DNA of 64,000 nt from JASLQO01 sp002327525 (GCA_030744435.1 JASLQO010000011.1:62001-126000); one strand, 5' to 3'. Shown: positions 16,433 through 25,615, counted from the first letter of the stretch. The notes: generated by a model not told the origin, from the sequence alone. Program-made: numbers and translations.

Positions 16433-18314
16433 TCGGCACGGTGACCACCGATGGATAGGCCGGTCCCGAGAACACCGACCAGACCGGCGCCTCTCCGGAC
16501 TCTGGCAAGCGCTGAAACGAGGCACTGTCCGCACCCGCGATCACAAAACGCAGACGATGGCCGGCGCGCACCACGGCCGACGTGGTGAACAGGTTAACCG
16601 CTACTCGCTGCGGCTCGCCCACAGGCATGGGTGCGGCATCGCGTTCGAGATAACTGCGACGAAAGCCAAACGCGGCATAAGGCCCATCGACCGCCTCGGC
16701 ACGATGCAGCAGGCGTAACACTCCCTCGCTCAGGTAGTGAACGCGACCATCAGGTGTCACGTTTTCCAGATACACGTGCAGGGCCCCATCCTCCCGGTCG
16801 CTGGCCATCCACAACTCGGCAGTCACGGTTCCCGTTATCTCCACATCCCCGGGAAGGGGATCACTGGTGTACACGAGACTGCGCTCGCTCATCTGCGCCC
16901 GCCGGTCGTAGATGACATCCCGCCCGCCCATCTGGGTCATCCAGCGTGATGTGGACGCCGTACCGACTGAGTAATCCACCTGGTAGCTGTCCATCGAGTC
17001 GACATCGGCCGCGTGCGTCGATAAAGCTGCCCCTGCGTTGAGATAGAAACGCACGGGGTCCAGACCCGCCGGCGGCCAGACGGACGTGCGCCGCCATGTG
17101 CCTCCGCCCATGGGATAGTAGGTGAGTTGGTACTTTCTCGATCCTGATACGCGCTCGGGCGACAGATGTTCCGCGAAGAACCGTTCCGCCCGGTCGAGCA
17201 TTTCCACCCGGCTGATCACCGGAGCCGCATCATCAGAATTGTAGGGATCCGTGTCATTCCCGCCGCCGTGATCGAAGGGCCCGAGAATCACGGTCTGTGG
17301 ATTGCTGAAAGACGCGAAGCGCGCTATGGCGCCATCGACGGTCGCGGCATCGAACCAGCCTGCCACCACGAACATCGGCACACCGCTGGCCTCGATGTCC
17401 GCCTGCCGCGCATAGGCCTGATTGGTGCCCATACTCAGCTTCTCCGGACCCCAGGTGCTGTCACGATACGTGAGTGAGCGCACCATCCGGGCAACATCTG
17501 GTGTGTCGTGTTCGGCTACTGCCGCATCCAGCAGATCCGCATCCACCGGCTTCACTCCGCCCGCCACCCAACGCAATAACACACACGCTACACCCTCGAC
17601 AACGTTGCCTTCGCTGAGCTGAGCGAGCGTGCAGATATCGTTGCGATCCATCGCGTCCACCATCCGGCCCCAGGTGGTGGTGAATGCGGGCTGGTAGACG
17701 CCACCAGGCATGGTGAGTTGGTACTGGGCATCGAAATCGGAATACAGTGGCGCCACCGCTTTCAACGCCGGATGACCCGTCGTCGTCATCAGCTCGGCAC
17801 TGGTGCCCCCATACGACACGCCGATTGCCGCCACGTTGCCGTCGGACCAGGATTGGGCAACGATCCAGTCTAGTACCTGGGCGTAGTCTGCCACTTCCTG
17901 CTCTGAGTACTCGGACGCGTGTACACCAAACGACGCCCCCGTGCCGCGTACGTCTACTGTGGCATAGGCATAGCCACGTGCGTTGAAAAAGTGGGCGAAC
18001 GATCCGGGCGCCGCCCCGGGGGCCTCGCCGAACAGCCCAATTACACGCCCGAGCAGTGTCGTGGCCGAGGCCCGCCAGTAGCGCGTCCCCTCGATGACCG
18101 TGGGGATCACGGCACCAGCGGCAAGAGTCTCCGGTAACCACACATCCACCGCGACCAAGGTGCCGTCTGCCGCCGGGACATACACCGACAGATTGCGTTC
18201 GATACCGGCGGGGGTAGTGCGCTCACCCGGCAATGGTTTGAGCCAGGCCGCGGTTATCACCAGCGCAACGACAGCCGCGAGCCCCACCAACAGCCACTTC
18301 AGGAAGGTCAGCAT
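16404..18314 (-). CDS. CocE/NonD family serine hydrolase (X-Pro dipeptidyl-peptidase S15 fold)
   Basis: A 636-residue alpha/beta hydrolase of the cocaine-esterase/glutaryl-acylase type. It has an N-terminal membrane anchor (WLLVGLAAVVALVITAAWL), DVRGTGASFG near aa 120, the nucleophile elbow IGVSYGGTS, LGPFDHGGGN and a C-terminal jelly-roll (EITGTVTAELWM, VRAGHRLRFVIAGAD). It hydrolyses an ester or amide outside or at the inner membrane. Its ATG directly follows the stop of the URO-D-type gene, so it is the last gene of a minus-strand operon. Confidence 0.9.
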   Translation of the reverse strand: MLTFLKWLLVGLAAVVALVITAAWLKPLPGERTTPAGIERNLSVYVPAADGTLVAVDVWLPETLAAGAVIPTVIEGTRYWRASATTLLGRVIGLFGEAPGAAPGSFAHFFNARGYAYATVDVRGTGASFGVHASEYSEQEVADYAQVLDWIVAQSWSDGNVAAIGVSYGGTSAELMTTTGHPALKAVAPLYSDFDAQYQLTMPGGVYQPAFTTTWGRMVDAMDRNDICTLAQLSEGNVVEGVACVLLRWVAGGVKPVDADLLDAAVAEHDTPDVARMVRSLTYRDSTWGPEKLSMGTNQAYARQADIEASGVPMFVVAGWFDAATVDGAIARFASFSNPQTVILGPFDHGGGNDTDPYNSDDAAPVISRVEMLDRAERFFAEHLSPERVSGSRKYQLTYYPMGGGTWRRTSVWPPAGLDPVRFYLNAGAALSTHAADVDSMDSYQVDYSVGTASTSRWMTQMGGRDVIYDRRAQMSERSLVYTSDPLPGDVEITGTVTAELWMASDREDGALHVYLENVTPDGRVHYLSEGVLRLLHRAEAVDGPYAAFGFRRSYLERDAAPMPVGEPQRVAVNLFTTSAVVRAGHRLRFVIAGADSASFQRLPESGEAPVWSVFSGPAYPSVVTVPIKPWLLAAP

Positions 18315-19304
18315 TCAGGCGGCCAGCTCAGCCGGCAGCCGGGCGATGCTGAGTCGTACGTCATCGCCAATCTGCGCGCCCACCGCACAGCCCCCCGTCA
18401 GCATCAAACGCTCTGCGAGCCCACCGACCGCGTTCGCCGCCACATGACGCAACGCCGGTGCATCCAGCTTGTGGAGTTGCCGGTGCGGTACGCCACCAGC
18501 AACGACCTTGTCGGTTTTTGCGTGAATCTCGCCAAGGTTCGGATTGCCATCCCCGAAATTGTCCCAGTTCAGTACCTGCACGGGATATTCGATAAAGCGC
18601 TGCATCTCTATGTGGTTTCCACAAACATGCAGCATGTTGAAATGCGCCTCCTCCACACCCGCCAGCACCTCCATATCATAGGGCCTGCCGAATTGCTCAT
18701 AGAATGCAGCCGAACAGACATCGAGGCTGGTCCACTGCAGCGGGGCGTAGAAGACCCCGCTTGCGCCCCGCGCGATGAGTCGCTCCGCCAATGAACGCAA
18801 CACCGGCGTGACCTGTTCCAGGGCGTGGCGCAGGGTTCGCGCATCCGAGTGCGCAAAACCAACCAGCGGCGCTCCCACGCCGCCGCAGAGCAGCCCAACA
18901 CAGGCGAGCGGTGAGAACAGGGTCGCGATCACGTCCAGTTCTTCTCCGATTTCATCCAGAACCATGGCCAGTGAACGCTCGTACTCGAGAAAAACGGGAT
19001 GGTTCGCGCTAACCGCTGCTAGCGCTCCTAGGTCCGATGGCTGATTCACCACCTTGTGCACCAGGCGAGGAAACACCTGCTCGGTGGGGGGCTCATAGCG
19101 GTTGCCCCAGGGTTCGGCGAAAAGCGTCCAGCGCGGATTGAGCTTCACGAAGTCATAGTCGAAGGACTTCTGGCGCTCGATGGTATGCGCCGCGAGTTGC
19201 TCCGCGCTCCCCTCCCGCAGAAAGTCATGGCCCCAGCTCGATACCGGCAGCAGATCGGGTGCTTTCCCAGCCAGTACTGCGCTCACCCGTTCCTTGTGAT
19301 TCAT
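18315..19304 (-). CDS. Uroporphyrinogen decarboxylase-fold (URO-D) methyltransferase-like protein
   Basis: A 329-residue URO-D-superfamily protein. It has LHVCGNHIEM near aa 225 and LTGGCAVGAQIGDD near aa 302. This H-x-C ... C pattern is the zinc site of corrinoid-dependent methyltransferases of the MtaA/MtbA type, rather than of haem-synthetic HemE. That suggests methyl or demethylase chemistry, possibly O-demethylation, but no corrinoid protein gene is visible nearby. It starts just after the epoxide-hydrolase remnant and runs into the CocE gene on the same strand. Confidence 0.8.
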   Translation of the reverse strand: MNHKERVSAVLAGKAPDLLPVSSWGHDFLREGSAEQLAAHTIERQKSFDYDFVKLNPRWTLFAEPWGNRYEPPTEQVFPRLVHKVVNQPSDLGALAAVSANHPVFLEYERSLAMVLDEIGEELDVIATLFSPLACVGLLCGGVGAPLVGFAHSDARTLRHALEQVTPVLRSLAERLIARGASGVFYAPLQWTSLDVCSAAFYEQFGRPYDMEVLAGVEEAHFNMLHVCGNHIEMQRFIEYPVQVLNWDNFGDGNPNLGEIHAKTDKVVAGGVPHRQLHKLDAPALRHVAANAVGGLAERLMLTGGCAVGAQIGDDVRLSIARLPAELAA

Positions 19305-19618
19305 CGCATCCCCCAGTCGTGGCCGAACAGGATCACCGGATCATTCGAGCGTTCCCCTGCCACGGCAGCCACATCGCCGCGAGTTCCGTCAACCTGTAGG
19401 CCTCTATCTCTTCCGGTGCCGAGCTCTCGCCATAACCGCGCACGTTCATGGCGCCAACGCGGTAGCCGAGCGCGGGAAAGTGTCACATCTGGTGTCGCCC
19501 GGAGTACCAAAGTTCCGGCCAGCCGTGCACGCACAGGATCAGCGGGCGTTTGCCACCCTCTCCTTCGATGGCCACGCCTCGAGAGATATCGCCGTTGGCA
19601 AGGGTAGTGTGTTTCATC
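19301..19618 (-). pseudogene. Epoxide-hydrolase-type alpha/beta hydrolase, N-terminal remnant
   Basis: From 19618 the minus strand reads MKHTTLANGDISRG, LILCVHGWPELWYS with the oxyanion HGWP motif, RHQM, an in-frame TGA, HFPALGYRVGAMNVRGYG and APEEIEAYRLTELAA. A frameshift then leads to DVAAVAGERSNDP and VILFGHDWG, the nucleophile elbow. The gene ends there, fused into the start of the URO-D gene. The C-terminal half with the cap domain and catalytic His is missing. The TGA does not align with Cys in the family and is an ordinary nonsense codon. Confidence 0.85.
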
Positions 19619-20423
19619 ATTCGACGTCGAACTCGTGCGCATAGGCACGACGTGCGTTGTCCCGCAGAAACAGCTTCACAACGCTCTCCCTGAGCTCCAG
19701 CGCGTCCACCTCCGCCCTGCCTCGATCCCAGGGTATCGTCGGATATTCCGTACCGAACATCATCTTCTCGCGCCCACGCGTGTTGATGAACTGCACGAAG
19801 TTCTCCGGCCAGTATCTCGGCGCCACTGACGTACAGGACATATACACGTTATCCCAGTGCATGATGGTCGAGATCACCTCTTCGATCCAGGGTTGCCCGC
19901 AGTGAGTCATGATCAATCGCAGATCCTGGAAGTGGTACGCCACCTCATCGTAGTACGCCGGATTTTGTACATACCCGGGACGCCGCGGGCCCGGCATGCC
20001 GGCATTCATCGAAACCGCCATGTCGAGCTCGAGCACCTTGACGTAGAACGGCCAGTACACGCGGTCGGTAGGCGGCAGTGTGTACCGAAACGGCGGTATG
20101 CGCAGACAGCGCACGCCAAAACGCTCGTGATATTCCACCACACGCTCGATCTCGGCAAAGCCCTCGAGCGGATTGACTATCATTGCTGGCAGGATCTTGC
20201 CGGGATAGCGCTGATGGGCCCGCCCGACCCACTCGGCGTGATTCGCTTGCATGATCGACACCACACAAGCGCCAATATCCGCCGCATCGAGCTGCTCGAG
20301 CAACTGTTCCGGCGAATCCACCTTCGGCCGCTTCTCGATGTCCTTGAACAGATAGCCGAGAGATTCGTCTCCGGGGTTGAGGAAACTCGAATTGATCAGT
20401 GAATCAACCGCCCGTTCGGTCAT
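19617..20423 (-). CDS. Amidohydrolase family 2 (ACMSD-like) protein
   Basis: A 268-residue TIM-barrel metal-dependent hydrolase/decarboxylase. It shows DAADIGACVVSIMQ, LRIPPFRYTLPPTDRVYWPF, LIMTHCGQPW with the metal His, and MMFGTEYPTIPWDR with an acidic ligand. The N-terminal HxH metal motif of the family is not present: the position reads VDSLINSSF. Either this subgroup lacks it or the enzyme is altered. It is adjacent to the hydrolase remnant and 24 bp downstream of an LLM oxidoreductase gene on the same strand. Confidence 0.82.
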   Translation of the reverse strand: MTERAVDSLINSSFLNPGDESLGYLFKDIEKRPKVDSPEQLLEQLDAADIGACVVSIMQANHAEWVGRAHQRYPGKILPAMIVNPLEGFAEIERVVEYHERFGVRCLRIPPFRYTLPPTDRVYWPFYVKVLELDMAVSMNAGMPGPRRPGYVQNPAYYDEVAYHFQDLRLIMTHCGQPWIEEVISTIMHWDNVYMSCTSVAPRYWPENFVQFINTRGREKMMFGTEYPTIPWDRGRAEVDALELRESVVKLFLRDNARRAYAHEFDVE

Positions 20424-20447
20424 GTCTCTCCCTGGTTCGAACCGGCT

Positions 20448-21659
20448 TCAATCCTTATGGTAGAACGCCTCTCGCTCACGGGAGGCGAACACTACCGGAA
20501 TATCATCATCCGCAAGCGTCGCCATCTTCTGCTTGCGCTGCAATGCGGCCTCGATATAAGGCGCGAGTTCCGCCGCTTTGCGTGCTTCCCGTTCCTCGCG
20601 CCCTTCGACGAACTCCGGCATCACCGCACGCCCGAACAATTCCAGACTCTCACAGATGTGCTCGTGGCGATTCTTTCCACCCTGCTGCAGGAAGATGATC
20701 TGATCGACTCCCACCTCCTGGAATTCGCGGATGAAGGTACCAAACTCCTCGGGAGTACCGATACCGGGGGCGGCAATGGTGGGCAGGTCACGGTCACGCA
20801 GCGCCTCGTACTCTTCCCACAACGTTGTCCGTCCCGGTTTGATGTCGTTGGCGACCAGCGCGTTGATCGCGTAGCGGAAGAAGGCGAATCCATCTTCCCC
20901 GCGCCGGCGCCCTTCCTCGGCATCCTCGTGCAGCGAGAAACCGGCCACCACGGCGAGGTTGGCGTTCACTGCATGGCCGAGCGGAACGCACTGTTCCGAT
21001 TTGATGATGGAGTAGTAGGTGTCCGCCCAGGTCTTGGCCTCTTCGGGATCGACGAAAGTAAACGCCAACGCGCCGAGGCCATTACGCGCGGCCACTTCGA
21101 TGGTCTTGCGGTTGGTACAGGCGAGCCACATCGGCGGATGCGGCTTCTGATATGGCTTCGGCAATACGTTGCGGCATGGCATGGAGAAACCCTGACCCTC
21201 GAATCCCGGGTACGGGTCCATCACCATCATATTGGCGATCTGCTCGGCCGCTTCCAGCGATAGGGCGCGCTTGTTTTTGGTCGGAATACCGTAGCCGTGC
21301 AGTTCCAGACGCGTTGCTCCCTCGCCAATGCCGAACTCCACCCTTCCGTTCGAGATGAGATCGAGCATCGCCACCGATTCGGCCGTACGCGACGGATGGT
21401 TGTAGTTTGGAATCACCTGGCGAATACCGAAGCCGACGCGAATCTGCTCTGTCTTGGCTGCGAGTGCGGTCAGAAACACATCCGAAGCGGAACAGTGGGA
21501 ATATTCGTCCAGAAAGTGGTGCTCCACCGCCCAGGCGTTGTCGATACCGAGACGATCCGCCAACTGTACCTGTTCGATGGCTTCCTCAATGAGCCGATGT
21601 TCTGCCTGCTCATCCCATGGCTTCGGCAATTGCAGTTCGTAAAACACTCCAAAACGCAT
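20448..21659 (-). CDS. LLM class flavin-dependent oxidoreductase (alkanal monooxygenase-like)
   Basis: A 403-residue bacterial-luciferase-like protein with GVFYELQLPKPW at the N-terminus, WAVEHHFLDEYSHCSA, ISNGRVEFGIGEGATR near aa 100 and PPMWLACTNRKTIEVAAR. GGGGAGAG precedes the ATG by about 3 bases. It probably forms one transcription unit with the amidohydrolase, URO-D and CocE genes downstream. A charged C-terminal extension rich in Glu and Arg is present. The substrate is unknown. Confidence 0.9.
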   Translation of the reverse strand: MRFGVFYELQLPKPWDEQAEHRLIEEAIEQVQLADRLGIDNAWAVEHHFLDEYSHCSASDVFLTALAAKTEQIRVGFGIRQVIPNYNHPSRTAESVAMLDLISNGRVEFGIGEGATRLELHGYGIPTKNKRALSLEAAEQIANMMVMDPYPGFEGQGFSMPCRNVLPKPYQKPHPPMWLACTNRKTIEVAARNGLGALAFTFVDPEEAKTWADTYYSIIKSEQCVPLGHAVNANLAVVAGFSLHEDAEEGRRRGEDGFAFFRYAINALVANDIKPGRTTLWEEYEALRDRDLPTIAAPGIGTPEEFGTFIREFQEVGVDQIIFLQQGGKNRHEHICESLELFGRAVMPEFVEGREEREARKAAELAPYIEAALQRKQKMATLADDDIPVVFASREREAFYHKD

Positions 21660-21683
21660 ATCTCTCCCCAGTTGTCGTGACAG

Positions 21684-21868
21684 TCAGAAATTGATGGCGC
21701 CTCCGCAAACCGACACGGTCTGTCCCGTGACGTAACCGCTCCCGGGTTCCTGCGCGAGGTATTTCGTATACGCGATCACACCGACTTTGGCCACCCCGTA
21801 GGATGCACGTAAACCACCACATTTCCCTCGAGTTTGCGCTGCAGGTTCACTTCAGAACGCGTGCTCAT
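21684..21868 (-). pseudogene. SDR dehydrogenase collapsed to three short pieces
   Basis: From the ATG at 21868 the minus strand reads MSTRSEVNLQRKLEG, an SDR N-terminus. After a frame change comes RASYGVAKVGVIAYTKYLAQ with the Tyr-xxx-Lys motif. This is joined directly to GYVTGQTVSVCGGAINF, the C-terminal cofactor end, and a stop at 21684. About 185 bp remain of roughly 750 bp, so at least two separate deletions are needed. The glycine-rich NAD motif, catalytic Ser and substrate loop are lost. It lies between the LLM gene and the tandem ThDP genes. Confidence 0.85.
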
Positions 21869-21869
21869 A

Positions 21870-23495
21870 TCACAGCCCCAGCACGGGTGTTTCCCACTGA
21901 TCCGAGATGACATCGATGACGGCCGGACCATCCGGCACGGTTTCTGCCTTCAGCGCCGTTCGCACTTCGTCCAGTGACGTAGCCGTGTAACCCCTCGCAC
22001 CGAAACCGCGCGCGACCGTCGCGAAGTCGATGTGTGCAAAATCCGTGGAGACGTAGTTCTCAGCGTAGTAGTTCTTCTGCACATGCTTGATCCAACCGAG
22101 CGTATCGTTGTTGAAGACGAACGTCACCACCGGCAGACCCAGGCGCTTGATGACCTCCAGTTCCTGCAGCGAATAGCCAAACCCGCCATCACCCGCGAAC
22201 TGAATGATGCGGGTGGCCTTCTCCCGCGCCAGTGCTGCACCTACGGCGGCCGGAGTGCCCCAACCGAGACCGGCTAGTCCGCGGGGTGCGATGACACGAC
22301 GGCCGGCGCGCTCGAAGCTCAGATAAGCCGCCACCCAGCCGGAGGCGAGACTGGCATCGCATACGACCAGATCGTCATCGGTGAGATTCGCGTTGACCAC
22401 ATCCATGACTGGTTGCGGACGCAGCGGCCCATCCGCCGCATGTTCGGCTGTGGTCTGGCGCACGTACCATTGCTGATGCTGACCCTTCAGATCGGCAAAA
22501 TCCCACGTGCCGGACGCGGATCCCGCACCCAATGCCACGAGCACCGCGTCCAGACCAAGTGCTGCATCACCAAGTAGGGGAATACTGTCCGGATAGTTTC
22601 TGCCGATCTCCTCCGGATCCGCGTCGAGATGCACGATCGTGGTGTCGCGAGTGGGGCAGCGGTAGTTGAAAGTGGTGAGCTGGCCTACCTTGCAGCCAAC
22701 GAAAAACACGACGTCCGCCTGTTTGACCGCGTCCCTGGCGATCGGGTTGCCGAAAGTCCCCGTCACGCCAAGCACCTGCGGGTGCGTCTCGGCGATGATG
22801 CCCTTTCCTGATATGGATGTGGTCACCGCCGCGCCCAGGCGTTCGGCCAGGGTGCGCACCTGGTCGTAGCACCCTGAGATGTGCGCTCCGCCGCCGATCA
22901 CCAGTACCGGCTTGCTCGCGTTAACGAGCAACCCCGCCGCCCGCACCACGGCGTCCGGGTCGGGCACACTGCGAAAGCGCGGATAGGTGGCACCATCCAG
23001 CGGCTTCACGGGATGCCGGAATTCGACATCACTCGACGCCACGTCGTCCGGGACACAGACCACGACAGGACCCGGTTTCCCCGTGGTGGCCACGCGGAAC
23101 GCCGTGTCCATGATATTGTCCAGAGAACGCGGATCGGTGATCTTCACCTGCCACTTGCTCACCGGCTTGAACAGGTCCATCTGATCCATCGCTTGCGATG
23201 CGTTACCGCGCGTGCGCCTGTGCTCCCAGGCGCGCGCCACGTCGGAGACGATGGCGACGACGGGTATCGAGGAACACATCGCCTCCGCGAGTGGAGAGAT
23301 CAGGTTGGTCGCACCCGGCCCCACGGTTCCGTCGCACACACCGGCCCTGCCGGTGACCCGTGCGAACGCATCCGCAGCGTATCCTGCGCTGCGCTCGTCG
23401 CGCATCAACACGTGTTCGATGCGGCCCTGAAACTTGCTGATACCTTCATACAGCGGAAGTGTCTGCCCTCCCGGCACACCGAAGACGTATTCCAC
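21870..23495 (-). CDS. Thiamine-diphosphate enzyme, acetolactate-synthase-like (second of tandem pair)
   Basis: A 541-residue three-domain ThDP enzyme of the ALS/benzoylformate-decarboxylase/oxalyl-CoA-decarboxylase superfamily. It has VFGVPGGQTLPLYEG at the very start, the catalytic Glu in MRDERSAGYAADAFAR, GKPGPVVVCVPDD, a central domain (PVLVIGGGAHISG), and the C-terminal ThDP/Mg motif FAGDGGFGYSLQELEV...FNNDTLGW. The usual N-terminal helix is almost absent. The GTG at 23495 is the only ordinary start, yet homologous-looking sequence (ARLLEEPLLENG) continues upstream to the stop codon of the preceding ThDP gene in the same frame. The 5' end may therefore have been trimmed. Confidence 0.82.
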   Translation of the reverse strand: MEYVFGVPGGQTLPLYEGISKFQGRIEHVLMRDERSAGYAADAFARVTGRAGVCDGTVGPGATNLISPLAEAMCSSIPVVAIVSDVARAWEHRRTRGNASQAMDQMDLFKPVSKWQVKITDPRSLDNIMDTAFRVATTGKPGPVVVCVPDDVASSDVEFRHPVKPLDGATYPRFRSVPDPDAVVRAAGLLVNASKPVLVIGGGAHISGCYDQVRTLAERLGAAVTTSISGKGIIAETHPQVLGVTGTFGNPIARDAVKQADVVFFVGCKVGQLTTFNYRCPTRDTTIVHLDADPEEIGRNYPDSIPLLGDAALGLDAVLVALGAGSASGTWDFADLKGQHQQWYVRQTTAEHAADGPLRPQPVMDVVNANLTDDDLVVCDASLASGWVAAYLSFERAGRRVIAPRGLAGLGWGTPAAVGAALAREKATRIIQFAGDGGFGYSLQELEVIKRLGLPVVTFVFNNDTLGWIKHVQKNYYAENYVSTDFAHIDFATVARGFGARGYTATSLDEVRTALKAETVPDGPAVIDVISDQWETPVLGL

Positions 23496-23531
23496 ACCAT
23501 TTTCCAGCAGCGGTTCCTCAAGCAGACGCGC

Positions 23532-25205
23532 TCACTCCGGCGCAACCATGTCCGCGTACCCGGAGATGAACGGCGACAGACTCACGTCATCCACTTCCAC
23601 ATTGATGATGGAAACCACACCGGTGGCGGCCGCTCTTCGAATGGCCGGCAGAATCTCCTCCGGATCGGTAACCTTCTCGCCGTACCCATCCCACATGGCT
23701 GCCATCTTCTCGTAGGCACGCATCGGGTGCAGTTCCGTATTGCACTGACCCTGCTCGCTGATCTCATCCGGCCGGATGTAGCGCTCGGTGAGACGGATCA
23801 TGCCCCAGGCCGAGTCGTTGGAAATGACGCACACCACGGGTATTCCCAGGCGCGCCATCGTTTCCAATTCCATGGCGTAGAAGCCGAAACTGCCATCGCC
23901 AGTGTAAAGCAGCACCGGTTTGCCATTGGCCGCCCAGGCACCAATGGCGAGCGCCGGTCCCGTACCGATGGTGCCATTGGCTCCGGATCCGTGCAGCTGA
24001 CCAGGCCGGGTGGCGACGGCGGCACCACCCATCCACACACTCGCCTCGCCGCCATCGATGATGACGTTCCAGTCGGCCGCATCCTCCTCCAGAAAGCGCG
24101 CGCTCTCTCCCGCGCAGCGCGCCGGGTGGGACGGACTCTTGGTGTCGTGGTACGGCGCCGGCAGTGCCGCCGTACCCGAGGCCGGGGTACCAGTCCAGGG
24201 TTCGTCCGCCTTTGGGTTGCGCAACGCCTCCACGGCTTCAAAAATCTGTCGGGCAACGGGTCCGGCGCCGCCTACGATGCCGATATCAGCACGCAGATTG
24301 AAGCCGATCTGACGCATGTCCGTGTGCACCTGTATGACCTTGGCGTCCTTTGGAATGGCCCGCCCCGAGCCATGCCGGAAATCGAACTTACAGCCGAGAG
24401 CCAGCACCACGTCCGCGGCACGGGATGCGTTGGTTTTCAGCAGCGGGTGTTCGTCCTCGCCGCCGAAGAGCCCGCGGCATGCGTGACCGGTGACGCCCAC
24501 GGGCATGCGCAGGTAATCCGACAGCGCTCCTACGGCTTCCGCGTCCGCACCCATGCTCCAGCGCGCGCCATCGTCGACGATCAGAGCCGGCCGTTCGGCG
24601 CTCGCAAGCAGCTCAGCGGCCTCTTCGATCAGCCGCGGATCTCCCCCGGGCACCGTGTGAGCGCGATAGTTTTCAGGAAAACGTACCCGCTCCTCCTCGA
24701 CCTGGGCAAACACCAGATCCGTGGGTACCTCGAGGTATACGGGACCGGGGGATGAGTCCACCGCATGGCGAAATGCCATCGACACGTACTCGGGTATGCG
24801 CTCCGTGCTCGTAATCTTACGCGCCCACTTGCAGCAGGATTCCATCAGCGTGAGTGTGGACATATCCTGCAGATCGCCGGCATCGCGTTTTCCCATTGCC
24901 ACCGCACCACCGATCTGCAGCACGGGAATGGACACCGATTCGGCTTCCATCATCCCGGCCGGTGTGTTGCCCACACCAGGACCCGCGGTGGTTACCACGA
25001 CCGCCATCTTGCCGGATGCCCGCGTATATGCGATGGCCGCATAGACGGCAGCGCATTCGTGGCGCACATCGATGATCTCGATTCCCGCATTCCGCATGCC
25101 GTAGAAAATCGGCATGATGTGTCCGCCGGTCAGCACGAATGCCTTCTCGACACCCTCGTTCGCTAGTGCCCTGCCAAACAGTTCACCTCCGTCTACCATC
25201 GTCAT
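23532..25205 (-). CDS. Thiamine-diphosphate enzyme, acetolactate-synthase-like (first of tandem pair)
   Basis: A 557-residue ThDP-dependent enzyme with the full N-terminus (GELFGRALANEGVEKAFVLT), catalytic Glu in DVRHECAAVYAAIAYTR, GPGVGNTPAGMMEAES, and the ThDP-binding GDGSFGFYAMELETMARLG with SNDSAWGM. It may carry out decarboxylation or carboligation of a 2-oxo acid or a CoA derivative. The two tandem genes are in the same frame separated only by a TGA. Two paralogous ThDP proteins side by side could form a heteromer, which I infer only from position. Confidence 0.87.
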   Translation of the reverse strand: MTMVDGGELFGRALANEGVEKAFVLTGGHIMPIFYGMRNAGIEIIDVRHECAAVYAAIAYTRASGKMAVVVTTAGPGVGNTPAGMMEAESVSIPVLQIGGAVAMGKRDAGDLQDMSTLTLMESCCKWARKITSTERIPEYVSMAFRHAVDSSPGPVYLEVPTDLVFAQVEEERVRFPENYRAHTVPGGDPRLIEEAAELLASAERPALIVDDGARWSMGADAEAVGALSDYLRMPVGVTGHACRGLFGGEDEHPLLKTNASRAADVVLALGCKFDFRHGSGRAIPKDAKVIQVHTDMRQIGFNLRADIGIVGGAGPVARQIFEAVEALRNPKADEPWTGTPASGTAALPAPYHDTKSPSHPARCAGESARFLEEDAADWNVIIDGGEASVWMGGAAVATRPGQLHGSGANGTIGTGPALAIGAWAANGKPVLLYTGDGSFGFYAMELETMARLGIPVVCVISNDSAWGMIRLTERYIRPDEISEQGQCNTELHPMRAYEKMAAMWDGYGEKVTDPEEILPAIRRAAATGVVSIINVEVDDVSLSPFISGYADMVAPE

Positions 25206-25369
25206 CAGAAATCTCCGGTTGACTCACTTATTTTCGAGCGTACGCAACCCTCTCCCCGGCGGTTTGATTCAGATCAGATTCCACGCGGATTCGAATCTCG
25301 CGCGCCGCCCGAGAGAGAAGGCGCTGTGACGATCTTGCTATGCTCTCCCATTCCGGGGAAGGGACCAGC

Positions 25370-25615
25370 ATGGAACAACGATCGTTAATAATCGCACTCT
25401 GCGCCCTGATGCTACCACTCACGACCGCGGTGGCCACCGCGCAAGCACGCGACGGTCATCCCAATCTGACCGGTTTCTACGACAGCGGTACGCTCACACC
25501 GCTGAATCGACCCGAGTACTTCGGCGACAAACAGTTTATGACGCGCAAGGAAGCCAATACCATCATCGCCCGCACTCAGGCCTCATTCGCCTCGCAGCGC
25601 GGTAGTGATCGGTAG
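25370..25615 (+). pseudogene. Secreted hypothetical protein, C-terminally truncated
   Basis: The ATG at 25370, after GGGGAAGGGA, starts a signal peptide (SLIIALCALMLPLTTAVATAQA) followed by HPNLTGFYDSGTLTPLNRPE and FGDKQFMTRKEANTI. This looks like the N-terminus of a larger periplasmic protein seen in other proteobacteria with a TPL.RPE motif. The frame stops after 81 codons, inside the 3' end of the convergent ABC permease gene (33 bp overlap). That is best explained by a deletion joining the two genes. I do not know the function of the family. Confidence 0.55.

Noticed and set aside
19480..19500. In-frame TGA in the epoxide-hydrolase remnant as a second selenocysteine
   Set aside because: The family has no Cys at that place, a frameshift follows within the same fragment, and the gene lacks its C-terminal half.
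22881..24755. A 624-codon plus-strand frame opposite the ThDP genes
   Set aside because: It is Arg/His/Thr-rich with no recognisable motif and mirrors the codon pattern of the real minus-strand genes.
21870..25205. A single 1100-residue ThDP fusion protein by TGA readthrough
   Set aside because: Each part is a complete-looking ThDP enzyme with its own catalytic Glu and ThDP motif, and no readthrough signal is visible. I annotate two genes and note the oddity.
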